Part shown: one piece after another, positions 1-8,462 of the stretch
Layout: every line of letters starts with the position of its first letter
Position numbering within the stretch: the stretch's first letter is position 1
Source of the DNA: CAIQPV01 sp963719855
GTDB taxonomy: Bacteria; Pseudomonadota; Gammaproteobacteria; Burkholderiales; Gallionellaceae
NCBI GenBank assembly: GCA_963719855.1
Contig: CAVRDK010000008.1
Span: 131,085 to 195,084, forward strand
Direction: 5' to 3'
DNA: 64,000 nucleotides
Made by a program: the position numbers and the translations under genes
The notes under the pieces: model-generated
The model's input: only the letters and a program-made list of their open reading frames with translations
What the model was told of the DNA's origin: nothing
The model's database searches: none

Positions 1-1010
1 AGCCGATTGCCTTTCAGGTATAACGGTGAAGATATGTTATTGGTAAATAGTTGCCCGGTTCCCAAGCCTTGTGGAATTCGAGTACCCAGCATGGCTGTCC
101 ATTGCGCAATTGCGTTTAAACCAATGTTTGATTCAAGGGCCGAAGTAATCCACCAGCCAATATTATGTTTCCCCGCACTATCAATCCATCCTTGCGATTT
201 TTTAAACCCGCCTAAAAGCGATGGCTTCAATATAATGTATTGGGGCTTAACAAAACCTAACAACTGCTCTCTCTCATTAGCACTGGGTTTACCAATAAGT
301 TCCTCATCCAGGGCAATCGGAAGAGGAGTCTTGCGACATATCTCGGCTAATAATTCCACCTGACCAGCTTGAACGGGTTGTTCAATGGAATGAATATTCA
401 GTTTTGCAAGCGTTTCAAGTTTACGATAGACATCGTTTTCTTCAAAAGCTCCATTAGCATCAACACGAATTTCGATCGAATCCGCGCCATATACTTTCCT
501 AAAATCTTTTATGACCTCGATCTCGTCAGCAAAATTTAATGCGCCAATTTTTAACTTTACACACAAAAATCCATTATCAATTTTTTCACGCAATTGTCGC
601 CGCATATAATCTGCGTTACCCATCCATATTAACCCATTTGTATGAATGGAATTTTCGCCTTTGGTAAATCCGGAAGGAAAGATAATCCCCATACTTCGAC
701 AATCCAAGTTTAGCTTGGCACATTCAAGTCCAAATTGAAGCGATGGAAATTCGGCAAGTTTACAATCCATATCAACCAGATAGTCATCTATATTTTCACA
801 TAGGTCATCCAGCTTGTTTTCGATATTATTAAAGTTATCAATACTTAACCCTTGCAGAGGGCCACATTCACCAATTCCAACAACCGCATCATTGCCTTGC
901 TCTCTCAAGAAAATAATCCACGAGTCTTTCTGCGTTAACACACCGCGCGATGTACCACTCGGCCTCTTGAAATCAAGTGTATATTTTTTCCAATTTGCTG
1001 AATACCTCAT
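1..1010 (-). CDS. menC: o-succinylbenzoate synthase MenC, 3' end outside window
   Basis: Converts SHCHC to o-succinylbenzoate in menaquinone synthesis (enolase superfamily, cytoplasmic). The frame opens at ATG 1010-1008, 15 bases after the menD stop, and stays open to the window edge (336 codons). The N-terminus reads MRYSANWKKYTLDF, then RPSGTSRGVL and IGECGPL; the end visible here reads GLGTGQLFTNN. Both are the pattern I know from the MenC subfamily typical of Bacteroidetes (family recollection, not a search). Only the last 10-30 residues should be missing. Base composition is AT-rich like menD and menF and unlike the nos cluster next door, suggesting joint acquisition. Identification is firm; the donor lineage is an inference. 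Confidence 0.9.
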   Translation of the reverse strand, partial: MRYSANWKKYTLDFKRPSGTSRGVLTQKDSWIIFLREQGNDAVVGIGECGPLQGLSIDNFNNIENKLDDLCENIDDYLVDMDCKLAEFPSLQFGLECAKLNLDCRSMGIIFPSGFTKGENSIHTNGLIWMGNADYMRRQLREKIDNGFLCVKLKIGALNFADEIEVIKDFRKVYGADSIEIRVDANGAFEENDVYRKLETLAKLNIHSIEQPVQAGQVELLAEICRKTPLPIALDEELIGKPSANEREQLLGFVKPQYIILKPSLLGGFKKSQGWIDSAGKHNIGWWITSALESNIGLNAIAQWTAMLGTRIPQGLGTGQLFTNNISSPLYLKGNR

Positions 1011-1024
1011 ATGGATAATCGGCT

Positions 1025-2743
1025 TTATCTCAACCGCTCAAAGTTACTTTTCAGTATTTTCTTATATTCGTTAAATGCTGAAGTATTTACGTCGCTATCG
1101 GTAAATATCTCAAGGATACTTTTACCGGTATCCGAATCCAGAAAACAATCTAATCCTTCATCAAGAGAATGGGCTGAATCGCAATTTATATATTTCAATC
1201 CTGCTTCTCTTGCGATATGGGAGGTATCAAATGTTTGGTGAGTAACGAAACATTCATTCAACTCTACCAAACTACTCGGCCCATCGATGAGCTTAAAAAT
1301 TCCTCCCCCTGAATCGTTTAATACAATAATCTTGAAGTTGTCTGGAATATGTCTATTCCAGAAAGCATTACGGTCATACAAGACAGAAACATCGCCAATA
1401 ATCAGAATATTAAGTTTATCGCTAACAAGAGCGTGTCCGAGCGCAGTACTTACACTACCATCTATTCCTGAGGTTCCCCGGTTACAGTACACTTTGATAT
1501 CTGGATTTCGCACATTAAACATATTCGCATATCTGACCGACATGCTATTTCCCAGATGAAGAATGCAATCATTATCAATTTTGCCGAGAATCGAATTCAT
1601 GATATGAAGTTCAGAAAATGAATGTATCGAACTCAAGCTCTCATTCAACGCTTGCAAGGTCGACGATTCAAGTTGCTTCCAACGGCTTCTGTAATCTATT
1701 TCTTGCGTGTAACCACTGAATACTTGCGCCAAGTGCTGAAAAAAGTACTCAGGTTTGACCTGCACTACGTCAGTGAGGGACTGGAACGTATCTGCCGCTA
1801 CGGGTGAAGGTTGAATATGCCAATGCTCTTGTGCATGACATTTCATAAAAAATGCTTTTACATTCCTTGATAATACTGACTGACCAAATGTAATTAGTAA
1901 ATCAGGCCGCAACACTTCAATTTCTGCGTCATTTTGCAGAGCAAGAATACCGTCAACAAATCTGCTAGCATTCTCAACACCATGAAGATTTGCCAGAATA
2001 TCGCCACAAAGAACAACATTTGTCGATTGTAAAATACAATCTAGAGATGTCTTCAGTTCGTTACTTAAAATATTTTGACCACATAGAATTAACACTTTCT
2101 TACAACGGTTAATTTTTTCAATCATCCGTTGCCATTGTGATGCAGTCAATCTTAGTTCCGGCTCAATACAGCGTATGACTTTAACGTTATCCTTAAATCC
2201 AACAAGCTCACCCATTTGGGGATAAAAAGGTTCTCGTATAGGTATATTCAGATGAACAGGCCCCTTCGGCTCCTGATTAGCCATGTTAATCGCTTCAGAA
2301 ATCACTCTCTCAAAATGCCATTCAGCGTCCCGGCAAGAAGTATCAACCGGGAGTTGATAACTTCTTTTAACATGTTTGCCATACAGCTCTACTTGATGAA
2401 TAGTTTGTCCATCTTGCTGACCAATCCATTCAGGTGGGCGATCAGCCGTCAGAACAAGGAGGGGAACCTGTAGAAAATATGCTTCTGCAATGGCAGGCGC
2501 ATAGTTCAAAGCGGCCGTTCCGGAGGTGCAAACAAGAATGGATGGTTTATTGGTTTGCTGCGCAACACCCAACGCAATATAGCCAGCACTTCGCTCGTCT
2601 ATTATCACTCTAGTGTCGATGGCTTCATGACGAGAAAAACCTACAACCAGTGGAGCGCAACGCGAACCTGGGGAAAGTATGGCATTTGAAATATTGTGTA
2701 AGGCACAGATTTGCGCAATATTGTAAATGGATTGTACATTCAC
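1025..2743 (-). CDS. menD: 2-succinyl-5-enolpyruvyl-6-hydroxy-3-cyclohexene-1-carboxylate synthase MenD
   Basis: ThDP-dependent enzyme that joins 2-oxoglutarate and isochorismate to give SEPHCHC, the first committed step to menaquinone. At 572 aa it has normal family length. Visible: N-terminal ThDP-binding glutamate region (LSPGSRCAPL near residue 23, ERSAGYIALG near 50), the TSGTAALNYAPAIAEAY stretch, and the C-terminal pyrophosphate-binding part (NRGTSGIDGSVSTALG near 420, then IGDVSVLYDRNAF). Its ATG overlaps the menF stop by four bases (ATGA), so the two are translationally coupled, and menC follows after 15 bases. Confidence 0.95.
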   Translation of the reverse strand: MNVQSIYNIAQICALHNISNAILSPGSRCAPLVVGFSRHEAIDTRVIIDERSAGYIALGVAQQTNKPSILVCTSGTAALNYAPAIAEAYFLQVPLLVLTADRPPEWIGQQDGQTIHQVELYGKHVKRSYQLPVDTSCRDAEWHFERVISEAINMANQEPKGPVHLNIPIREPFYPQMGELVGFKDNVKVIRCIEPELRLTASQWQRMIEKINRCKKVLILCGQNILSNELKTSLDCILQSTNVVLCGDILANLHGVENASRFVDGILALQNDAEIEVLRPDLLITFGQSVLSRNVKAFFMKCHAQEHWHIQPSPVAADTFQSLTDVVQVKPEYFFQHLAQVFSGYTQEIDYRSRWKQLESSTLQALNESLSSIHSFSELHIMNSILGKIDNDCILHLGNSMSVRYANMFNVRNPDIKVYCNRGTSGIDGSVSTALGHALVSDKLNILIIGDVSVLYDRNAFWNRHIPDNFKIIVLNDSGGGIFKLIDGPSSLVELNECFVTHQTFDTSHIAREAGLKYINCDSAHSLDEGLDCFLDSDTGKSILEIFTDSDVNTSAFNEYKKILKSNFERLR

Positions 2744-4005
2744 TGCACATAACCTCGAACGGTGTTAGAAATCATTTCACATTTCAAGTTCGTTTCTTCC
2801 CACTCTATTTCCGGGTCAGAATTATGCGTAATGCCAGAACCAGCATAAACAATCACCTTGTTATCCAAAATCTGCATGCATCTGATATTTACAAACAAAT
2901 CTATTTCGTTGTCATAGTTTATCGGGCCTAAAAAGCCGCCATACAAAGCACGATCAAAACCTTCGTGCTCCCTCGTAAAGTCAAGTGCGGTCCGCTTAGG
3001 CATTCCACATATTGCCGATGTAGGATGCAAATCCATAATCAAAGCATTAAAATCCAAATTTGAGTTATTTTCAATATTTAAATTGATATTGAAATCGGTT
3101 TTTAAATGGCAAATGCTACCGACTGAATAGACCTTCGGGCTAGACACTTGATGAATACTAACACCGCGTTGCTCAAAGATATTCTTAATAAATTCCGTCA
3201 CCAATGCCTGCTCATTGATCTCTTTGTTTGACCAACAATCGGTCTGATTGTCCAAACTGCAAACGTTACCCAGGTTAAGGCACGAGTTACTCTTTCGTTT
3301 TGTTCCTGCAAGTGAAACTGTGCGCGCGATATTATTGTGATCAACTTGAAATAGAAGTTCAGGACTGGCACCGAGCCACGTTCCGGTTATTTCATGTGAA
3401 ACCAGACAAACAAAAGTATTGGGATATGATTCGCATAGCGATTGATAGGCACCAACCGGTGAGAACGACTGTTTTATATCCAACGTACTCGTTCTTGCCG
3501 CAATAATTTTTGTCAGATCACCCAGATTGATTTTTTCAATCCCTTTTTTTACAAAGGAAATAAACGCCTGCTTGTCATCACAAGTAGAATTTTCCTCCAA
3601 TCTTTTAGTGTGGTACATAACATCTTTTTTTGAGGATTGCAGTAATAATAAAAGAGAGTCAATAAAAATGGATAACTTCTCTTGAGTTACATTGCTGTCA
3701 ACATAAAACGTGTAATTCCCGTTTTCGATAGTTACCCTGAAATCATCCTTGATGAATACCCTCCCACCCTTGTCCGAGTAAAATGGATTAACAATAAACC
3801 CAGTTGCTTTAGGTAAAGATGATTGAGTTGGCTTGCCTTCTGCCTTGTCATCAAAGGACACAATCAAATTAATCAATTTTGTGTGGGGTAATTTCCACAT
3901 CGCTACAGAGAAACCTGAATATGTTGCTACCGTTAAAATCGCATCCGAGATAAAGTCAATGGAATATTCGTTAGAGATTGCGCTTTTAAGTTTTTCTAAA
4001 ATCAT
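2740..4005 (-). CDS. menF: isochorismate synthase MenF
   Basis: Converts chorismate to isochorismate at the head of the menaquinone pathway. The 421-aa protein has the chorismate-binding fold. Visible: KIIAARTSTL near residue 165, GTWLGASPELLF near 208, LHPTSAICGMPK near 328, REHEGFDRALYGGFLGPI near 345, and a C-terminal AGSGIT followed by EWEETNLKCE. These match the MenF/EntC/TrpE catalytic core, and the menD neighbour decides for MenF. The start at 4005 is the first ATG after an in-frame stop. That ATG overlaps the stop of an upstream truncated frame (ATGA), suggesting the operon once had a further 5' gene. No promoter is evident close by. Confidence 0.92.
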   Translation of the reverse strand: MILEKLKSAISNEYSIDFISDAILTVATYSGFSVAMWKLPHTKLINLIVSFDDKAEGKPTQSSLPKATGFIVNPFYSDKGGRVFIKDDFRVTIENGNYTFYVDSNVTQEKLSIFIDSLLLLLQSSKKDVMYHTKRLEENSTCDDKQAFISFVKKGIEKINLGDLTKIIAARTSTLDIKQSFSPVGAYQSLCESYPNTFVCLVSHEITGTWLGASPELLFQVDHNNIARTVSLAGTKRKSNSCLNLGNVCSLDNQTDCWSNKEINEQALVTEFIKNIFEQRGVSIHQVSSPKVYSVGSICHLKTDFNINLNIENNSNLDFNALIMDLHPTSAICGMPKRTALDFTREHEGFDRALYGGFLGPINYDNEIDLFVNIRCMQILDNKVIVYAGSGITHNSDPEIEWEETNLKCEMISNTVRGYVQ

Positions 4006-4133
4006 GGCCTGTTCAAAATCTGGGCTACCAGATCCTCATGGACTGACCCGTACGCTAGGTTGTACCGCTTATTTGACAAACAGAGCTCAAGCACAGGATC
4101 GGCGAGCCAACTGACGTGCGAATGCCACATTCG
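4002..4133 (-). pseudogene. 3' remnant of an unidentified gene upstream of menF
   Basis: On the minus strand a frame without a start reads ...WLADPVLELC...YNLAYGSVHEDLV and ends AQILNRP-stop. Its TGA overlaps the menF ATG as ATGA, exactly as menF overlaps menD. This looks like the last codons of an operon gene whose 5' part was lost at the junction with the nos-side DNA. I do not recognise the family. A chance open frame of about 40 codons is the alternative. Confidence 0.35.
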
Positions 4134-4362
4134 CGGTCGCCCCCCGTCATCGCCAAGCTGGGAGCGCACGTCAACATCTGTTTGTATGCATCGGCCAGCA
4201 ATCTGTCCACCGCCCCGATGCCGCCTGTCAGATCGTCGATCACCTGATCCGGTCGCGCCGCAACCGGTGGATGCCGAAGCTCATGGCATCGTTCATCAGG
4301 TCGTAGCGCCGCGCGACAACCGCAAATACCCGGCGAATGCGGCGCCTGCGCTCATCTTGGGC
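4120..4362 (-). pseudogene. decayed UbiE/MenG-like methyltransferase fragment
   Basis: Reading the minus strand from 4362, one frame gives ERRRRIRRVFAVVA and then RRYDLMNDAMSFGIHRL. This matches the N-terminal signature of UbiE/MenG (ubiquinone/demethylmenaquinone C-methyltransferase). After a stop near 4243 a different frame continues with DDLTGGIGAVDRLLAD and LTCAPSLAM, resembling the SAM-binding D-L-A-G-G-T-G motif and the following C-D-P-S motif. So the remnant is a frame-broken 5' part of such a gene, about 80 codons. It lies between the AT-rich men operon and the GC-richer nos cluster and marks a rearrangement junction. Identification rests on motif recall. Confidence 0.65.
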
Positions 4363-4475
4363 AACTATTTTGTAGCAGTAATAAATGAAAGATATCCGAT
4401 ATTATTACAACCATCAACGCAGACGACCCCATCAAGCACGGAATTCTACCCGCGTTTATCGGCAGCGAATTATTA

Positions 4476-5303
4476 TCAAGGCAAGTCGCCACGACGGAAT
4501 AGGAGAAAGCCGGATGCTGCCGCCACTGCACCCAACACCACCGGGTAAATCAGGGCATAGACCTTGAACAGCGGCCCGCCGAAATAATCGAAAATGACAT
4601 AAGCAGCCGGCCCGATCACCACCAACTGCGGATCGAACAGCATCAGGGCAGCTGTACGGAATACTTGCAAGGGGTTGACCAAGGCCAAGGCAACTACCAC
4701 TTCGGGCGCAACGTGACCTTGGATCATGATACCGAGGAGAATCAAGTCGAGGAACAGGAGCATCGTCAGCCAGACCAAAAAGGCCGCTCCCTGAGCGACG
4801 TCGATCGAGCGTGCAACTGTAGAAATCAGCATGCCGATGCCGAGAAAGCACCAGGATATCGATGCCAGCAGGCCGGTGTAGTAAAGAAACATCGACCACG
4901 GCACCTCGATCTGCTTGATCATGGCCCAGCCGGCGGCGGCGGCCATTGCTGCAAACACAGGCAAGAATACCACCAGGAAACGCCCGGCGATCTTGCCCCA
5001 GTACCAAGCCGAGAGGGCAACCGGCAGGGACAGCAGGTATTCGAATACGCCTGCTTCGCGATCTCCGGCAACCGAACGTACCGTGGTAATCAGCACGAAT
5101 ATCGGCAGGATCGCCATGGAAAGCTGGATATAAGTAACCAGCAAGCGCGACAAGCCGATGAAGCCGAGCACGCGCGATTCGGTAAGTCCGAAGGCGAACA
5201 GCAACGCGATGATGCCGCCAAACACCAAGGTGTAAATCATGAACCAGCGCGCACGCAGTGATTCCACGATATCGAGTTTAGCGGTGAGCCAGAGATGTTT
5301 CAT
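4476..5303 (-). CDS. nosY: NosY, ABC transporter permease of the nos cluster
   Basis: Membrane subunit of the NosFY ABC transporter, which works with NosD and NosL in maturing the copper centres of nitrous oxide reductase in the periplasm. The 275-aa protein has about six hydrophobic segments. It begins MKHLWLTAKLDIVESLRARW and carries GDREAGVFEYLLSLPVALS near residue 80, typical of NosY/ABC-2 permeases. It is the last gene of the cluster, 21 bases after nosL. In many clusters nosY precedes nosL; here the order is F-L-Y. Confidence 0.9.
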   Translation of the reverse strand: MKHLWLTAKLDIVESLRARWFMIYTLVFGGIIALLFAFGLTESRVLGFIGLSRLLVTYIQLSMAILPIFVLITTVRSVAGDREAGVFEYLLSLPVALSAWYWGKIAGRFLVVFLPVFAAMAAAAGWAMIKQIEVPWSMFLYYTGLLASISWCFLGIGMLISTVARSIDVAQGAAFLVWLTMLLFLDLILLGIMIQGHVAPEVVVALALVNPLQVFRTAALMLFDPQLVVIGPAAYVIFDYFGGPLFKVYALIYPVVLGAVAAASGFLLFRRGDLP

Positions 5304-5324
5304 ATTTGTAGCCTGTTGTGGGAA

Positions 5325-5765
5325 TTATTTATCTTTTGCCAGTACTTGCTTTCTGGCTTCGTCGAAACTGATGCTGCCCGGTATCGCCTCACTGGTCGCG
5401 CCGAAACCGTAGGCCATCGGAGTAGTCTTGCCGCCCAGATAATGGGCGGTGCGAGCATTCAGCCATATCCCATCATGGAAATCGGCGACCCATATTACGG
5501 TGGACGGATCGTTGCCCCAAGGCTGATCTTTTAGCCAAGTCATGGCACAGCCGAAGTCGTCAAATTTGGAAGTCTGGTTTTTTGGCCCGCCGCGCACCTG
5601 AACGGCATAATGCCGGTCACTGATTGCCATGCCGCAATGGACGCAGGTGTCCCGGTCAAACTTGATTTCGACCGGCCCAGTCTGCGGTTCTCGCGAACAT
5701 GCGGCAAGAAGCAGGATCGTTGCGCCAAGCAGGCAAATATTCCGGGTAAGATTCAAGAAATTCAT
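5325..5765 (-). CDS. nosL: NosL, copper-binding lipoprotein for NosZ maturation
   Basis: Outer-membrane or periplasmic lipoprotein that binds Cu(I) and delivers it for assembly of the CuZ cluster of NosZ. The chosen start (ATG 5765) gives 146 aa; a longer frame exists, but this ATG overlaps the nosF stop (ATGA) and directly precedes a lipoprotein signal ending LLLAAC (lipid-modified Cys about residue 22). The NosL motif CVHCGMAIS lies near residue 42, and the tail contains GSISFDEA. Translational coupling to nosF and position in the cluster agree. Confidence 0.93.
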   Translation of the reverse strand: MNFLNLTRNICLLGATILLLAACSREPQTGPVEIKFDRDTCVHCGMAISDRHYAVQVRGGPKNQTSKFDDFGCAMTWLKDQPWGNDPSTVIWVADFHDGIWLNARTAHYLGGKTTPMAYGFGATSEAIPGSISFDEARKQVLAKDK

Positions 5766-6631
5766 TGCCTTCTTCCTTGTTCGCTTTCGTCCAGGGAAAT
5801 TCTGGTCAGCAGGCCGACATAGCGCGACAACGTGCCGAGAAAACGGAGACGATCCGGGCCGGCAATCACACCTTCCCATTCGGTTCCATTGCCAGTATCG
5901 CGGAAGCTCCAGTCAGCCAACGCCTTGGCGATAGCTTCCTCGGGACGGCGCAACGACAAGCGGCAAACCAGCTTGCCGGAAAGCGAGGCGTCGTCGAGCA
6001 CCCGGTCATCCAGCACCACTTTGCCGCTGTCCATTTCCAGCACCCGGTTAACCAAGGGCGCGATTTCGTCGAGGCGGTGGCTCGAAATCAGCATGGTTGT
6101 ATTTTCCAAACGCTCTGCCAGTAATTCGAAAAAGATATGGCGCGCATCGGGATCAAGATTGGCGGCGGGTTCGTCCATTACCAGGATGTTAGTGTCGCGC
6201 CCCATGGCGATAGCGATCAGAAGTTTCTGCTTCATGCCTCCAGACAGCTTGACGAACGGCAGGCGCGATATTTTGCCCAGATCCAGCCCCAGGCGTCGGG
6301 CAATATCTTCCATGCGTTTTTCCTCACTGTTGCACAGCGAGGCGGCAAAGCCGACCAGTTGGCCGACAGGCATTTTCAGCGGAGGGGGCAACTGCGGCAC
6401 AAAGCCAATTTTTTGCAACACCTTACCGCGTTCACGGCGCGGTACCAATCCGTTTACCATGACCTCGCCATCGTAGGTGTACTCACCGAGCAGACAGCGG
6501 ATAAGGGTGGTTTTCCCGGCACCGTTGGAACCGACCAACGCAATCCGCTCGCCGAGTTCGATCTTAAGGTCGATATTGTCGAGAACCCGGTTGCGCCTGA
6601 ATGTCTTTGAAACGTGGTTGAAATGGATCAT
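5762..6631 (-). CDS. nosF: NosF, ABC transporter ATPase
   Basis: Cytoplasmic ATPase that powers NosY in NosZ copper-site assembly. The 289-aa protein shows Walker A GSNGAGKTT near residue 34, the signature LSGGMKQKL near 127, Walker B ILVMDEPAANLD near 147 and the switch histidine in SSHRLDE. The C-terminal 80 residues form the accessory domain usual in NosF. It starts 21 bases after nosH and its stop overlaps the nosL start. Confidence 0.95.
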   Translation of the reverse strand: MIHFNHVSKTFRRNRVLDNIDLKIELGERIALVGSNGAGKTTLIRCLLGEYTYDGEVMVNGLVPRRERGKVLQKIGFVPQLPPPLKMPVGQLVGFAASLCNSEEKRMEDIARRLGLDLGKISRLPFVKLSGGMKQKLLIAIAMGRDTNILVMDEPAANLDPDARHIFFELLAERLENTTMLISSHRLDEIAPLVNRVLEMDSGKVVLDDRVLDDASLSGKLVCRLSLRRPEEAIAKALADWSFRDTGNGTEWEGVIAGPDRLRFLGTLSRYVGLLTRISLDESEQGRRQ

Positions 6632-6651
6632 TTTATATTCTGCTTCAATTC

Positions 6652-7623
6652 CTACATTATCTTCCTCAGCCCCTTGATTTCGAACGCCAAGGCGCCGCTA
6701 GGACAGACATCGATACACATGCCGCAGCGTGTGCAGTCCGCGCCGATATCCAGCCGCGCTGCCGGCGCGCGCCCCTTGATGACGCAGTCCAACACATGCG
6801 GCACCTCACAGACCTTGCGGCATTCGCCTTCATGGTGGCAATTGGCCAGCTTGTAGGTCACATTCAAAGGCGAGAACACCCCGACGATACCATATGTCAA
6901 GCCGATCGGACACACGTAGCGGCACCAGGCACGCCGCGAATAGAATATCTCAAACAGCAGCAACAGAAACACCCATCCCAGCGCCAGCCCAGGGCCGTAA
7001 ATCAGCGCCCGGCTCACAATACCGGTGGGTGAAATCGTCTCGAATACAGTATAGCCGGTGACCATCGCCATCAGGGCGAACAGCAACCAGAATACCGTGC
7101 GTACGCCTCGGAGAAAAGCGTGGTCGGTGATCCATTTTTTTTCTACCATATAAATGTGCAACCGCTCTGCGTTTTCTGCCAGAAAATGATAGGGGCAAAC
7201 CCAAGAGCAGAAGGTGCGTCCACCCAGCAGCAGCCACAAAACGAACACCGTGCCAGTACCGATCAGCAGGTTGACGATAATGTGCTTGTGCGCCAGCATT
7301 ACCTGCAACGCCGAATTCAGGTCTATCATGTGAAATCCCAGCAGGCGCGAGGCGGTCAGCGCACCTTCCAGTATCTGGATATCGAACCAGTAAGACACCA
7401 CGAACAGCAAATTGATTGCCAGCAGCATGATCCAGCGCCGCTTGAGCCAAACGCCTTTCTTCTGATGCGCGCGCGCCTCTGCCTTAAGCGCAACAAAATC
7501 CAGTTTTTCGTTTTTCTTGTAGAAATGGATGTTCTTCGCTTCTTCGGTGTATTCGGATGGCGGTTGTCTGCTCGGTTCGCCCCCCAGCATCACCCTGATT
7601 GATTCCCAATATTTATTCGCCAT
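6652..7623 (-). CDS. nosH: NosH, membrane iron-sulfur protein (NapH-like)
   Basis: Polytopic quinol-oxidising-type ferredoxin, thought to pass electrons from (mena)quinol to the NosG side in clade II nos clusters. From ATG 7623 the protein has 323 aa; the upstream extension of the frame lies inside nosG and is not needed, because TGATG joins the nosG stop and this start. Four or five membrane segments are visible. Two cytoplasmic C-x3-CP motifs (CSWVCP, CRYVCP) define the NapH/NosH/RdxA group. A single C-terminal 4Fe-4S motif reads CTRCGMCIDVCP; a partial set (CHHEGECRKVC) precedes it. Confidence 0.9.
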   Translation of the reverse strand: MANKYWESIRVMLGGEPSRQPPSEYTEEAKNIHFYKKNEKLDFVALKAEARAHQKKGVWLKRRWIMLLAINLLFVVSYWFDIQILEGALTASRLLGFHMIDLNSALQVMLAHKHIIVNLLIGTGTVFVLWLLLGGRTFCSWVCPYHFLAENAERLHIYMVEKKWITDHAFLRGVRTVFWLLFALMAMVTGYTVFETISPTGIVSRALIYGPGLALGWVFLLLLFEIFYSRRAWCRYVCPIGLTYGIVGVFSPLNVTYKLANCHHEGECRKVCEVPHVLDCVIKGRAPAARLDIGADCTRCGMCIDVCPSGALAFEIKGLRKIM

Positions 7624-8462
7624 CACACACCCCAGCCTTTGCGCGCATCCACCACAATTGCCGCAGATTCGACCGGGCAGACCATTTCGCATACGCCGCA
7701 ACCCAGGCACGGCTCATGCACCGTCGGCGTCATGCGCTTGATGCCATTATTGTCTACTACCGGTTCCAGCGAAATCGCGCCCTTGATCGGGCAGGTGCGC
7801 ACGCACAAGTCGCACAACGGCAGATCGAATGGATGATCGCGGAGCGGTATCGGTTTCCAGCGGTTCACCTCCGTGAAGCGCATAATGCCTTTGAATTCAG
7901 CGCCGCGCGCCGGCCCCTTACAGCCCTTGCCCTGCACGGCAAGGCAGGCGTCGGGCCGGGCAAGCCGTGCCAAGCCACTGCGTTCCTTCAAGTTCAGGGT
8001 CGGTTCCGGATCTTTTTCCTTGGCGATCAATATGGGGGGGGTTGCCACTCTCATTTCGCCGCGCGACGGCATGTATTCCGGCTTTTTGTACACTAGCGCG
8101 CCGGTGGGACAAGCCAGGATGCATTGCACGGCATCGCAGGAAAAATCGCAGGCCTGTTGGCGCGAGTCAATGTAGGGTATCCCCATTCCGAAGCCATGAT
8201 CGATGTCGTCGAGCTTGATCGCCTGTACCGGGCAGACCTGAACACACTGTCCGCACTTGATGCAGGCAGAAAGAAGATCCGATTCTTCCAGCGCTCCGGG
8301 TGGCCGCATCCGCACAGACCAAGCTCTTGCCACCGGAATGTAACCAAATGTTGAGATGCCCAGCATCGCCGCACCCAGAACAATTGTGCGAAGAAATCGG
8401 CGGCGTTCTTCAAGCTTGCGCCTGTTGATCGTTGGGTGAATCGGTTTCGTTTCGGTGTTCAC
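7623..8462 (-). CDS. nosG: NosG, periplasmic polyferredoxin (NapG-like)
   Basis: Periplasmic ferredoxin with four 4Fe-4S clusters, partner of NosH in menaquinol-linked electron transfer. It is 279 aa. The start codon is GTG (8462-8460), overlapping the nosD stop as GTGA. The N-terminus has RRRFLRTIVLGAAM, a twin-arginine-like signal. Cysteine motifs in order: CIKCGQCVQVCP, CDFSCDAVQCILACP, CDLCVRTCP and CLGCGVCEMVCP. The end overlaps nosH by one base (TGATG). The nosG-nosH pair is typical of clade II clusters such as that of Wolinella (family knowledge). Confidence 0.93.
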   Translation of the reverse strand: MNTETKPIHPTINRRKLEERRRFLRTIVLGAAMLGISTFGYIPVARAWSVRMRPPGALEESDLLSACIKCGQCVQVCPVQAIKLDDIDHGFGMGIPYIDSRQQACDFSCDAVQCILACPTGALVYKKPEYMPSRGEMRVATPPILIAKEKDPEPTLNLKERSGLARLARPDACLAVQGKGCKGPARGAEFKGIMRFTEVNRWKPIPLRDHPFDLPLCDLCVRTCPIKGAISLEPVVDNNGIKRMTPTVHEPCLGCGVCEMVCPVESAAIVVDARKGWGV

